DNA of 64,000 nt. Origin: Chryseosolibacter sp036402075 (lineage in GTDB: Bacteria; Bacteroidota; Bacteroidia; Cytophagales; Cyclobacteriaceae). The translations under genes were made by a program, and so were the position numbers. Below are positions 42,792-51,722 of this stretch, piece after piece. Location of the stretch: the NCBI GenBank assembly GCA_036402075.1, contig DASWTP010000066.1, positions 10,609-74,608 on the forward strand, read 5' to 3'. Numbering within the stretch: position 1 is the first letter of the stretch; every line of letters begins with the position of its first letter. The notes under the pieces are model-generated. The model made no database searches. It was given only the letters and a program-made list of their open reading frames with translations, and was not told the DNA's origin.

Positions 42792-45700
42792 ATGAAACGG
42801 TTAATATTCTTCTTCTCAATGATTGTACCCTTTATTACGGAGGGGCAACAACGATATCTGATGGCACCGTCAAGCGGCACGTTTACCCCGCTCGTAGGAG
42901 GTACCGCTGTGGATGCTATTGAAAACGATCAAGGTTTGAGTGAGGCTCTGCCGCTCAATTTTTCATTCAACTTCTTCGGCTTAAGCTTTACAACAGTTCA
43001 GGCAACAGCAGAGGGATTTTTAACATTTAACGGGCTCGGTGGCGCAACTGTTCCTATCACCGACAATAACCTGAATGCAGGCGGCAACTACTTAAGGTTG
43101 ATTGCTCCGTTATGGGACGATTTGAATGGGGATGGCGGGTCTGCTTCATACGCGACAACCGGTGCGGCTGGAAACCGCATCTTCACCTTTGAATGGTTGA
43201 ACTGGAAGTGGAATTGGAGTGCAGCAAGCGCTGGCATTTCTTTTCAGGTCAAATTGTACGAAAACGGGAATGTCGTTGAGTTTGTTTACCGCCAGGAGCC
43301 TGGAACACTCAACTCGCCCTCGGCTTCATGTGGACTTGTAGGATTAAGCAGCGCACAGTTCTACTCGCTCACTGACTTTTCAGGAACGCCACAGCTCGCA
43401 GCAGCCCCGGTCAATACTCTAAATGCTAAACCGGAAACGGGCCACACTTTTACTTTCACACCTGACGCGACACCCGTTTCGGCTCCTGCTAGCGCACCAA
43501 CCAACGTGATTATGAGCAACGTAGGCGGAACATCTGCTACTGCATCCTGGACAAACGGTTCCGGTTCTTACACCGCTGTATTTGTAAAGCAGACTTCAAA
43601 TATTGAGACCGCATCCTTGAATGCCAACACGTATTATGCGCCTTCCACATCGTTCGGGCAAGGGAGTACAGCTGGTACGGGCTGGTATTGTGTTTACAAT
43701 GGAACAGGAACTTCGGTTGTGATCACAAATCTTCAAGCAGGCCCAACGTACAGGGTGCACGCAGTTAGTTACAATGGGTTGGCAGCAACTCAGAAATATA
43801 AAACAGATGCATCCGGTCAAAACCCAATTAGCTTTTCAATACCAGCCCTTGCACCAACCGGAGCTGTAACAACGATAACTCCGTTGTGGATAAAGTCGTC
43901 AGAGATTTCGATCGCCTTTTCGCTTGGCAACGGAACGGGGCGCGCCATCTTCGTTAAAGAGGCAAATACCGGAACTGCTCCAGTTGTTGACAACACCACT
44001 TATGTGGCAAACAGCACTTTTGGTGCAGGGAGCCAGATCGGATCTTCTGGCTGGTTCTGTGTCTATAATGCAGTAGCGCCAGGAACACTCACGATCTCCG
44101 GATTAACTCCTAACAAAGAATACAGCATCCATATCGTGAGCTATAATGGTGCCCCCGGTTTTGAAAAGTATAATACCACAACAGGTGGCTTCAACCCTTT
44201 TACTCCACGCACATTAGAAAGCCATGCAGTGCCAGTTTATGACTTTGCAGCATCTTCCGGAAACTTTGTGCCGCTTACAGGCGCGACTTCAGTTAGTACA
44301 ATACTGGGAGACGATGCGTTCTCTCAGACAATTCCTATCGGTTTCTCATTTCGGCTAGCGGCAACACCATTTACGCAATTGATCGCCTCCTCGAATGGAT
44401 TTCTATCGTTCAACAATTGGGCGAGTAATAATGGTGCAGGCTTCAGCAACGGATTAATAAATAGTCCTATGCGTCCATTGATCGCCCCGCTATGGGACGA
44501 TTTAAGTGGTCAAGGTGGACAAGCATCATACAAGACTGAAGGACAAGAACCAAATCGGGTGTTTACATTCGAATGGTTGAATTGGCGCTGGGGGTACTCG
44601 GCCGCGGCTCCAGGAATATCATTCCAGGTAAAACTCTATGAGTTCGACAACAAGATTGAATACATTTATAAACAAGAAGCTGGGGCACTTGCCAGCCCTA
44701 GCGCATCTGTTGGGCTTGCCTTTGTCAATACAGGCAACGGAAACTACTTGTCATTGAACAACCTGAGCGCTTCGCCTGTGCCATCCTCCACGACAGAAAC
44801 GACCGACCTCAGTTTAAAACCAGCAGATGCACAAGTATACACCTTCACCCCGCAGAAAAATAATCAATCTATTACGTTCCCTCCCATTTCCGACAAATTT
44901 TACGGAACCACTGCGTTCGTGACCAGTGCGTCAGCAACATCAGGTCTCCCGCTCACCTACGAAACTTCAAATTCGGCCGTTGCAACAGTCAGCAACAACC
45001 AAATAACGGTGATCGGCACCGGCTCGGTCACAATCACAGCATACCAATCAGGTAATAACGCTTACAACGCAGCGCCCGCTGTCGAACGTTCTTTCATTGT
45101 TAATAAGGCAAATCAAATAATCAATTATAACAGTAATACGATGGCGTTAACCTTTGGGGACAATAGCAATACTCATACACTAAATATTGGTACCACATCG
45201 GGCCTCCCCGTTCAGTTCGAAAGTGATAATGAAGCGATTGCAACAACAAATGGCAATACAATTACGGTTGTAAGTTCTGGTTCTGCGAACATTACTATGA
45301 CACAACCTGGCAATACTAACTATAACCCGGCACCAAGCAAGGTGGTTGCACTCACGGTCAATAAGGGCAACCAGCAAATTTCGTTCTCAAATCTTGTCGG
45401 AAAAGTTGCAACAGATTCACCCTTCTCCCTGAACGCGAGCACAAACTCCGGTTTAACCATTACGTATGAAAGCTCAAACACTGCAGTCGCTACAATACAG
45501 GGTAACACGGTTACAATAGTTGGGGCCGGCACCACAGACATAAGTGCTAATCAGACTGGAAATTCGAACTGGAATGCAGCAACCCCTGTCTCCCGGTCAC
45601 TCGCAGTATCGAAAGCCCCGCAACAGATCGATTTCCCATCAATAAGCGACAAGACATTTGGCGATGCCGCTTTCGAACTCACTGTTTCATCAAACAGCGG

Positions 45701-46607
45701 ATTACCCTTGACGCTCTTGAGTTCTAATCCGCAAGTAGCGTCTGTTTCAGGTAAGGTTATTACGATTCACAAAGCAGGCAGTGTTTCTATCACGGCCTCA
45801 ACGGATGGTAACAACGTATATTCACCTGCATCGCTTTCAAGGACCTTATATATTGCAAAAGCGAGTCAGGTCATAACATTTACACCAGTTCCAAAGAAAT
45901 CTATAACAGATGAACCATTCATTCTCCAAGCCTCAGCCTCAAGTGGGCTTCCCGTTACCTTTTCGGCAGGTAACTTTTTCGGGATCATCGAAATCAATGG
46001 CAACACGGCCAAGCTGCTACAACCAGGCATCCCATCTATTACAGCGCAACAGATCGGAAACGAAAACTACGTAGGCGCCTCTGCTTCGGTAAGCTTTTGT
46101 GTCAAACCGGCACGTCCCGAAATCATGGCAACTATTGAGAGCGAGCAAAGTGTAAAACTTTCTCTGAAAGATCCCAACTTCAATTATACTACCGTCTGGT
46201 ATAGAAACAACCAGGAAGTTTCGCAAGGAAATGAGATCAGCACCAGCCAAATCCCTGGCCTGGGTGTGGGTTCCTACACAGTAAAAATAGCCGTAGGTCC
46301 AGATTGCGAAAGCGAACTCTCTCTTCCCATGGAGCTTTTAATTACTTCTGCTTTTGCAGACAGTTATCCGAAGGAACACGAGCAGGCTGTTCAAGCTTTC
46401 CCTAATCCGGTTATCGATCAACTTGAACTCATACTACCCGTGCGGGGAGCAGAAATTCGGATACTCAATTCTGTTGGCGCAACACTTCTCAAGCAAAGTA
46501 CAACCGGCAGCACCAAAATAGACATGAGTGGATTACCATCGGGCATCTACACTGCTCAGATTAAACTGACTTATGGCATTGTTACCAGAAAAATTGTAAA
46601 AAAATAA
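42792..46607 (+). CDS. T9SS-sorted giant repeat surface protein
   Basis: 1271 residues with a signal peptide (MKRLIFFFSMIVPFITEGQ). Two nidogen-like domains (about 25-225 and 480-680) share LRLIAPLWDDLNGDGG / MRPLIAPLWDDLSGQGG and FTFEWLNWKW / FTFEWLNWRW. Between them are two fibronectin-like domains. From about 690 come five Ig-like repeats of about 83 residues, with the pattern Q.I.F..I.DK.FGD..F.L.A, TSGLP..., SSN..VATV, GTGSV.ITA.Q.GN. The last 75 residues are a type A T9SS sorting domain: VQAFPNPVIDQLELILPVRG, then INSVG-like and LPSGIYTAQIKLTYG. It is exported and surface-attached, probably adhesive. A 4-base gap leads to the lipoprotein gene. Confidence 0.93.
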   Translation: MKRLIFFFSMIVPFITEGQQRYLMAPSSGTFTPLVGGTAVDAIENDQGLSEALPLNFSFNFFGLSFTTVQATAEGFLTFNGLGGATVPITDNNLNAGGNYLRLIAPLWDDLNGDGGSASYATTGAAGNRIFTFEWLNWKWNWSAASAGISFQVKLYENGNVVEFVYRQEPGTLNSPSASCGLVGLSSAQFYSLTDFSGTPQLAAAPVNTLNAKPETGHTFTFTPDATPVSAPASAPTNVIMSNVGGTSATASWTNGSGSYTAVFVKQTSNIETASLNANTYYAPSTSFGQGSTAGTGWYCVYNGTGTSVVITNLQAGPTYRVHAVSYNGLAATQKYKTDASGQNPISFSIPALAPTGAVTTITPLWIKSSEISIAFSLGNGTGRAIFVKEANTGTAPVVDNTTYVANSTFGAGSQIGSSGWFCVYNAVAPGTLTISGLTPNKEYSIHIVSYNGAPGFEKYNTTTGGFNPFTPRTLESHAVPVYDFAASSGNFVPLTGATSVSTILGDDAFSQTIPIGFSFRLAATPFTQLIASSNGFLSFNNWASNNGAGFSNGLINSPMRPLIAPLWDDLSGQGGQASYKTEGQEPNRVFTFEWLNWRWGYSAAAPGISFQVKLYEFDNKIEYIYKQEAGALASPSASVGLAFVNTGNGNYLSLNNLSASPVPSSTTETTDLSLKPADAQVYTFTPQKNNQSITFPPISDKFYGTTAFVTSASATSGLPLTYETSNSAVATVSNNQITVIGTGSVTITAYQSGNNAYNAAPAVERSFIVNKANQIINYNSNTMALTFGDNSNTHTLNIGTTSGLPVQFESDNEAIATTNGNTITVVSSGSANITMTQPGNTNYNPAPSKVVALTVNKGNQQISFSNLVGKVATDSPFSLNASTNSGLTITYESSNTAVATIQGNTVTIVGAGTTDISANQTGNSNWNAATPVSRSLAVSKAPQQIDFPSISDKTFGDAAFELTVSSNSGLPLTLLSSNPQVASVSGKVITIHKAGSVSITASTDGNNVYSPASLSRTLYIAKASQVITFTPVPKKSITDEPFILQASASSGLPVTFSAGNFFGIIEINGNTAKLLQPGIPSITAQQIGNENYVGASASVSFCVKPARPEIMATIESEQSVKLSLKDPNFNYTTVWYRNNQEVSQGNEISTSQIPGLGVGSYTVKIAVGPDCESELSLPMELLITSAFADSYPKEHEQAVQAFPNPVIDQLELILPVRGAEIRILNSVGATLLKQSTTGSTKIDMSGLPSGIYTAQIKLTYGIVTRKIVKK

Positions 46608-46611
46608 GCTT

Positions 46612-47061
46612 ATGAGAACATCATATGGAGCAACTACTATCCTTTTACTATGCATTACGCTCTTCTTCTCTAACTGTGGCGGTGGTGAAAATGAGAAAAA
46701 TGCAGAAATCGAACGGGTGATAAACTTGATGTCAAGCGGTGAATGGCAGGTCCACAAAGTAGACGTGTCAGGATTCGACCTGACTCCTGCATATACCAAC
46801 ATGACTATCAGCTTCGACAAAAACGGAAACAACAGCCTGACTTACACTAGCACAGATGGGGCGCCTGTTTGGAAGACGGGTATAATTACTTTTCAGGATC
46901 CAACCATCTTCTTGACGGAAGGAGCTGATTTCTTCTCTGGTAGAGTATTAAATGTCAGCGAGACGGAGCTGCAGATTTCAGTAGAATGGACCCAACAGAC
47001 TGTAGGGCTGGGCCGAAGCAAATCACTGATAGGTACGATTGCTTTTGAGTTCACCCGATAG
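46612..47061 (+). CDS. Small lipoprotein paired with T9SS cargo, copy B
   Basis: 149 residues. Lipoprotein signal ATTILLLCITLFFSNC with Cys at 21, then a charged linker and the beta-rich domain: SSGEWQVHKVDVSGFDLTPA, NMTISFDKNGNNSLTYT, GAPVWKTGIITFQDP, LQISVEWTQQTVGLGRSKSL. It is a homologue of the lipoprotein at 30966-31439 with the same order of W, PVW, F.D, EW and GR.KS..GT..F landmarks. Like that one it directly follows a T9SS cargo gene, here by 4 bases. The repeated arrangement suggests a working pair. Family unassigned. Confidence 0.85.
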   Translation: MRTSYGATTILLLCITLFFSNCGGGENEKNAEIERVINLMSSGEWQVHKVDVSGFDLTPAYTNMTISFDKNGNNSLTYTSTDGAPVWKTGIITFQDPTIFLTEGADFFSGRVLNVSETELQISVEWTQQTVGLGRSKSLIGTIAFEFTR

Positions 47062-47412
47062 TACAAACTCACGGCTTCACAGCCTGTCAATCCAACACCA
47101 TCGATTTAAGGCTTCGGCAGCTCCGTCTGGATCTTTTCTTGTTTGTTTTGCCTGGAGTCATCGCGCGTTACTTTGTCAGAGTATTTGCACTCCGTTGAGA
47201 TAACCGAGGCTAGAACATTCAAAGTCATCCCCCTTAATGAGATGATTGAAGAGCCAATGCACGGTAGGGAGGTCGATGGATTATTCTAAATGGACTATGA
47301 TTTGGGAATCGAATTTAAGTCTTACGAATGTAGCAACACGATACTTTGTGGTCATCTATCTATTTTCGCCTGAACGATGGGCCCTCCACAACATTAATTG
47401 ACCTAATGGTAA
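47062..47412. other. Intergenic region with possible decayed coding remnants
   Basis: About 350 bases lacking an intact gene. Short open stretches exist on both strands near 47110-47290: plus FKVIPLNEMIEEPMHGREVD; minus SDKVTRDDSRQNKQEKIQTE. Neither can be tied to a family, and they cannot both be real. Confidence 0.35.
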
Positions 47413-47443
47413 TTGGGACAGATTGCCACGGGCTTTAGTTTTG
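47413..47443 (+). promoter_or_regulatory. Textbook Bacteroidota promoter
   Basis: TTG (47413-47415), a 20-base spacer and TAGTTTTG (47436-47443) match TTG-N20-TAnnTTTG. The predicted start of transcription lies about 25 bases before ATG 47475, so the broken lipoprotein gene still has an intact promoter. Confidence 0.75.
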
Positions 47444-47474
47444 TCTTGTATTATCACAGTATTATCTATCAACC

Positions 47475-47805
47475 ATGAAATATTACTTCTACGCGCTCAT
47501 AATGTTACTGTTTTCCATCGTTCTAAGTTCTTGTTCGAACAACACAACAGAACCGATCGAGGCCGAAAAATAAATTAATCGGAATCTGGCGATACGAAAG
47601 CAATGGCTATTGGTACACCTTGACGTTCAATGCAAACCTTTCGGGTGGCCGAGTTGACTCGGATGGCCAAAACGATGTCTTCACGTACACGTACACACCA
47701 ACCCATGTTGTTTTTTCCTCCACCACCTTAGGTGCTACAAATGAAACGTACTCGGTTTCCGGAAACACGCTAACGATATTTGGCGACACACTTACCAAAC
47801 AATAG
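47475..47805 (+). pseudogene. Frameshifted small lipocalin-like lipoprotein
   Basis: The first frame (47475-47573) gives a complete lipoprotein signal, MKYYFYALIMLLFSIVLSSC, then NNTTEPIEAEK and a TAA. One base into that stop the next frame takes over: KLIGIWRYESNGYWYTLTFN, then TYTYTPTHVVFSSTTLGATN and YSVSGNTLTIFGDTLTKQ, ending at TAG 47803-47805. Removing one A from the run of five A before the stop joins the two into a protein of about 109 residues with a lipocalin-like L.G.W...LTF...GNTLTI pattern. The break may be a real mutation, a sequencing slip or phase-variable slippage. Confidence 0.75.
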
Positions 47806-47955
47806 CAGGTGCGTTCGACCAAAGTACATAAAGGATACCACGGGTGGATCAAAGGTGGCCTCTTTTACTTTACTACACGCTCCTCAGACAACGGTGACTT
47901 TCATTCAGATGCTTGTCAGCTTCTTTTCCATCGCCACAAACATCGAATTAAGTTC

Positions 47956-48035
47956 AATTGATATTCAAATGAGTCCGATTTCGCATCCCCGATAAGGGTT
48001 GAAGGCACTTGTGTTGTTTTTTTGCATACAAGCGA
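47956..48035 (+). promoter_or_regulatory. Leader of TonB cassette 2, shared with cassette 3
   Basis: The segment from GAGTCC (47971) to the start codon aligns along its length with the leader of cassette 3. Shared words are GAGTCC.ATTTC, GGGTT.AAGGC and TGTTGTTTTTTTG. The TTTTTTTG could serve as an imperfect -7 element with the TTG at 47999 as -33. Confidence 0.6.
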
Positions 48036-48048
48036 AATACAACTGCTT

Positions 48049-50406
48049 ATGTTGCTCAAACCAAAGTGGATAGTGATAGCCTTGTTGGCGTGGAGTTCCA
48101 GCCTGATCGCCTACAGCCAAAAAATTACCATCAACGGCACAGTGCGTGACAGGGCGAGTAAGGAAAGCCTGATTGGTGCAACCATCTTTTGCCCACAATT
48201 GAAAGTCGGAACAACATCGAACGCCTACGGCTTTTATAGCATCACCGTCCCGGCAAGCGATTCAGTAATTTTAGTAGTTTCCTATGTAGGATATCAATCA
48301 CAGGTGCTGTCAATTATGGGCGCAGTGAATCACACAGCTGACATCGCGCTTGAGGCTGGTGAACAATTGAAGGAAGTAGAGATAGTTGAGTCCCGGATTG
48401 AACATGCAACGGAGTCTAGCCGCATGGCAACTATTGATGTACCCATCGCGCAAATCAAAGGCACGCCTGCATTGTTGGGTGAAGTCGATGTTTTGAAAGT
48501 TTTACAATTAATGCCGGGTGTTCAGTCCGGCACCGAAGGATCAAGCGGCCTTTACGTACGTGGTGGTGGCGCTGATCAGAACCTGATTCTTCTTGATGGT
48601 GTACCGGTGTATAATGCTTCTCACCTGTTCGGTTTCTTTTCCGTCTTCAATGCTGATGCCATCAATCACGTTGAGTTGGTGAAAGGCGGTTTCCCTGCAA
48701 GGTTCGGTGGACGCCTCAGTTCTGTCGTGAACATGACGATGAAAGAAGGCAATACTGAGAAAGTGAAAGCGGAAGGCTCAATTGGCCTGATCGCTTCAAA
48801 ACTAACAGTAGATGGCCCGGTGGGAAACAAGCAAAGTTCTTTTTTAATCTCCGCCCGGAGAACCTACCTGGACGCTGTTGTGAGACCCGTGCAGAAGCTC
48901 ATTCTCGACAAAGATGAAGTTGCGGGCTACTACTTCTATGACCTGAACGCAAAAATCAACCATCGGATCAACGCTGCGAATCGACTCTTCCTTAGTCTCT
49001 ACACAGGCCACGACAAGGGTGTGTCCAACAACACGAATCATTCGTCAGCCGAATTCGAATCATCTACGGAAACACAAAAGTATCGCTTACGGTGGGGAAA
49101 CATCACCGCGGCAGCGCGTTGGAACGCAATCATCTCGCCACAAATGTTTTCAAATGTATCTGCAACGTACTCGCGATATCAATTCAGCATCCGGGCCCAA
49201 TCCGAGCGCACGCATACAACCCAGGACACTACCATGCGCCAATTCTACTCCTCAGATTACTCATCTGGAATATCTGACGTTGGGCTTAAAGCGGAGTTTG
49301 AATATTTTCCGTCATTATCCCACACGCTTCGATTTGGCGCCCATGCCACGCATCACGCATTCACACCGGGGGCGGTAGCACTAACATCCAACGTGTCGAT
49401 CGACACCGTAGCAGGCGCTACCAGAAAACCAGCTCGTGAATTGGCGGCTTACATCGAGGATGACTTTTTTGTTTCACGTGCGATAAGATTCAATCTCGGG
49501 ATACATGCTGCCGGCTTTGCAGTCGACAACTCGTTTTATTCTTCTCTGCAGCCACGCCTGGCTACACGCGTCCTGCTCAATTCCAAAGTAGCATGCAAGC
49601 TTTCTTACGTGTGGATGACCCAGTTTATTCATTTGCTAACCAATTCCGGCATAGGGCTGCCGACCGATCTTTGGGTTCCTGCGACAGGCCGCGTACAACC
49701 GCAGCACTCGACCCAAGCCTCTGCCGGGCTTGCCTGGGACAAAGACGATGACTACGAACTGACCATCGAAGGCTACTACAAGGAGATGCGGGGGCTCATC
49801 GAATACCAGGACGGATCCAACTACCTGGATGTGCAAAGCGACTGGCAAGACAAAATTGTATCCGGACGTGGTGAAAGTTATGGCATAGAACTGTTTGCGC
49901 ATCGCAAGACCGGCAAGATAAGCGGATGGCTCGGCTATACTTTATCCTGGGCAAACAGAAAATTTCCAGATATCAATCAGGGTGCCTGGTTCCCATACCG
50001 GTACGATCGCAGGCACGACATTGAAATTGTCAGTGCCTACAAGCCTAAACCGAGCAAAGACATTTCTGTGTCCTGGCTCTTTGGAACAGGAAATGCCGTA
50101 ACGCTGCCAAAGGCCTCCTATCTGCAACTCCAGGACTTCGCCAGGCAGTGGACCATTTATGAGCCCATAGAGTATTATGGGGGACGCAACAATTTCAGAA
50201 TGCGGCCTTACCATCGCCTCGATGTGAGCTACGCAGTAAGAAAAAAGAAAAAGTGGGGTGAACGGTCCTGGACGTTCAGCATCTACAATGTGTACAACAG
50301 GAAAAATCCTTTTTTCCTGCAGGTAAACCGGGGTTTAACTCCGAGGGTATATCAATACAGCTTGTTCCCTATCATTCCTTCTGCAGCATATGGCTTTAAA
50401 TTTTAG
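48049..50406 (+). CDS. TonB-dependent receptor, cassette 2
   Basis: 785 residues from ATG 48049; signal peptide ends near LIAYSQ. Same order as cassettes 1 and 3: a regulatory-like beta domain (ITINGTVRDRASKESLIGAT), then the plug (KVLQLMPGVQSGTEGSSGLY, VRGGGADQNLILLDGVPVYN, FPARFGGRLSSVVNMTMKEG) and a barrel ending YGFKF. The barrel includes FLISARRTYLDAVVRPV and FTPGAVALTSNVSIDTVAGA, the latter shared with cassette 3 but not 1, so 2 and 3 are the closer pair. Its stop overlaps the DUF4249 start by 17 bases. Ligand unknown. Confidence 0.94.
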   Translation: MLLKPKWIVIALLAWSSSLIAYSQKITINGTVRDRASKESLIGATIFCPQLKVGTTSNAYGFYSITVPASDSVILVVSYVGYQSQVLSIMGAVNHTADIALEAGEQLKEVEIVESRIEHATESSRMATIDVPIAQIKGTPALLGEVDVLKVLQLMPGVQSGTEGSSGLYVRGGGADQNLILLDGVPVYNASHLFGFFSVFNADAINHVELVKGGFPARFGGRLSSVVNMTMKEGNTEKVKAEGSIGLIASKLTVDGPVGNKQSSFLISARRTYLDAVVRPVQKLILDKDEVAGYYFYDLNAKINHRINAANRLFLSLYTGHDKGVSNNTNHSSAEFESSTETQKYRLRWGNITAAARWNAIISPQMFSNVSATYSRYQFSIRAQSERTHTTQDTTMRQFYSSDYSSGISDVGLKAEFEYFPSLSHTLRFGAHATHHAFTPGAVALTSNVSIDTVAGATRKPARELAAYIEDDFFVSRAIRFNLGIHAAGFAVDNSFYSSLQPRLATRVLLNSKVACKLSYVWMTQFIHLLTNSGIGLPTDLWVPATGRVQPQHSTQASAGLAWDKDDDYELTIEGYYKEMRGLIEYQDGSNYLDVQSDWQDKIVSGRGESYGIELFAHRKTGKISGWLGYTLSWANRKFPDINQGAWFPYRYDRRHDIEIVSAYKPKPSKDISVSWLFGTGNAVTLPKASYLQLQDFARQWTIYEPIEYYGGRNNFRMRPYHRLDVSYAVRKKKKWGERSWTFSIYNVYNRKNPFFLQVNRGLTPRVYQYSLFPIIPSAAYGFKF

Positions 50407-51568
50407 AATACTCAAGAACGCGTTCATTGCGGCACTCGCTGTGGAACTAGGCGCCTGCGAGATGGTGACGGAAATCCAGATTCCTAATGAGCCAGCCACC
50501 CCGGTGCTGAACGCGGCAATCAATCCAGACTCAGCCTGGAGCATCAATCTCAGCTGGGCACGCAACATTCTCGATTCGTCATCCTTCACCTACATTACCA
50601 ACGCTGCCGTCACCATCACAGATGAGGGTGGATCAACCGTTGCCACCTTATCCTATGAACATGATGGACGGTACACATCAGACGGTAAGCCTGAAACCGG
50701 CAAAACATACACCGTGATTGCTGACATTCCTAATTTCGGCAAGATCACATCAACCGCCAGGGTGCCGCTTGTTCCAAAAATCTCGAACGGAGCGAGCCGG
50801 ATTGTTACGTTCGACAACGCTCCCCAAGGGTTCTTTTCGATCTGGGTAGAGGATGATGCAGCAGAAAAGAATTTTTACGAAATCAGTCTTATGCAGATAA
50901 GCGAATACCAGGATGGCGAAACACAGGAACTGAGACGCATGTTTTTCCCCATATATGCACAAAGTGATCATCCTGCACTGACAAACATTCTTCCGTATGA
51001 AAGTTCCTTTCTCATTACCGATAATCTGTTTTCCGGGAAACAAATAGAACTCCGGTTGAAAACCGAGGCTGGCACATACCCGGCCGGAAAATCCCGCGGA
51101 GTTGCGATCTGCGTCCGGTCTGTGACCGAAGACTATTTCAACTATGTTACAACATTGAAGCTCCAGTATAAACTTGATCAGGACCCGCTCGCCCAGCCCC
51201 TCGATGTCAAAACCAACATTCAAGGAGGCCTTGGTTTTTTCGGGGCGTTCACCCAGTCAGCGTTCATGATTATGAACCCAATGCCAGTTATTACATCGAT
51301 TCAACCTACCCAAGGCAGGTCTGGCGATCTTGTAGTAATAAACGGTGAGAATCTCGATAGTGAAAGCGCGGCTACATATGCCTATTTTATTTCAACCACC
51401 GATGGCAGTTTTTCGCCTGGCGGGTTCGGGTTAGTGCCCACACCTGTTATCGAGTCCTCGCCCACACGACTCGTTGTTGTTGTGCCGAAACAAGCTAAGA
51501 CAAATCGAATCGTTATTCGCGCGCACGGCACGTATGCATTCTCCGACATCTTTATGATCCTGGATTAA
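50390..51568 (+). CDS. DUF4249 lipoprotein with IPT/TIG domain, cassette 2
   Basis: 392 residues. The signal is FIAALAVELGACEM with Cys at 24 as likely lipidation site, followed by the family opening TEIQIPNEPATPVLNAAINP DSAWSINLSWARNILD. The DUF4249 part runs to about 295 (SVTEDYFNYVTTLKLQYKLD, then NIQGGLGFFGAFTQSAFMIM). The C-terminal 95 residues are an IPT/TIG domain (MPVITSIQPTQGRSGDLVVI, then VIESSPTRLVVVVPKQAKTN). The ATG lies inside the end of the receptor gene (17-base overlap), so translation is probably coupled. Presumed outer-membrane partner of the cassette 2 receptor. Confidence 0.9.
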   Translation: MALNFRILKNAFIAALAVELGACEMVTEIQIPNEPATPVLNAAINPDSAWSINLSWARNILDSSSFTYITNAAVTITDEGGSTVATLSYEHDGRYTSDGKPETGKTYTVIADIPNFGKITSTARVPLVPKISNGASRIVTFDNAPQGFFSIWVEDDAAEKNFYEISLMQISEYQDGETQELRRMFFPIYAQSDHPALTNILPYESSFLITDNLFSGKQIELRLKTEAGTYPAGKSRGVAICVRSVTEDYFNYVTTLKLQYKLDQDPLAQPLDVKTNIQGGLGFFGAFTQSAFMIMNPMPVITSIQPTQGRSGDLVVINGENLDSESAATYAYFISTTDGSFSPGGFGLVPTPVIESSPTRLVVVVPKQAKTNRIVIRAHGTYAFSDIFMILD

Positions 51569-51634
51569 ATCACAGCTGCGCACGAAGATCAATAGATATT
51601 TCCAACACAGCCACAATATCCAATAAAGTCCAAA

Positions 51635-51712
51635 TCATATTGTTAGGAGTCCAATTTCAAATCGCGGGTAGGGGTTAAAGGCTTGTATGTTGTTTTTTTG
51701 TTGAAAAAGCAA
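51635..51712 (+). promoter_or_regulatory. Leader of TonB cassette 3, shared with cassette 2
   Basis: Matches the cassette 2 leader: GAGTCCAATTTC (from 51647), GGGGTTAAAGGC and ATGTTGTTTTTTTG occur in the same order. The distance to ATG is nearly the same (76 against 78 bases). Cassette 1 lacks it. Confidence 0.6.
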
Positions 51713-51722
51713 AAAGACCCTT

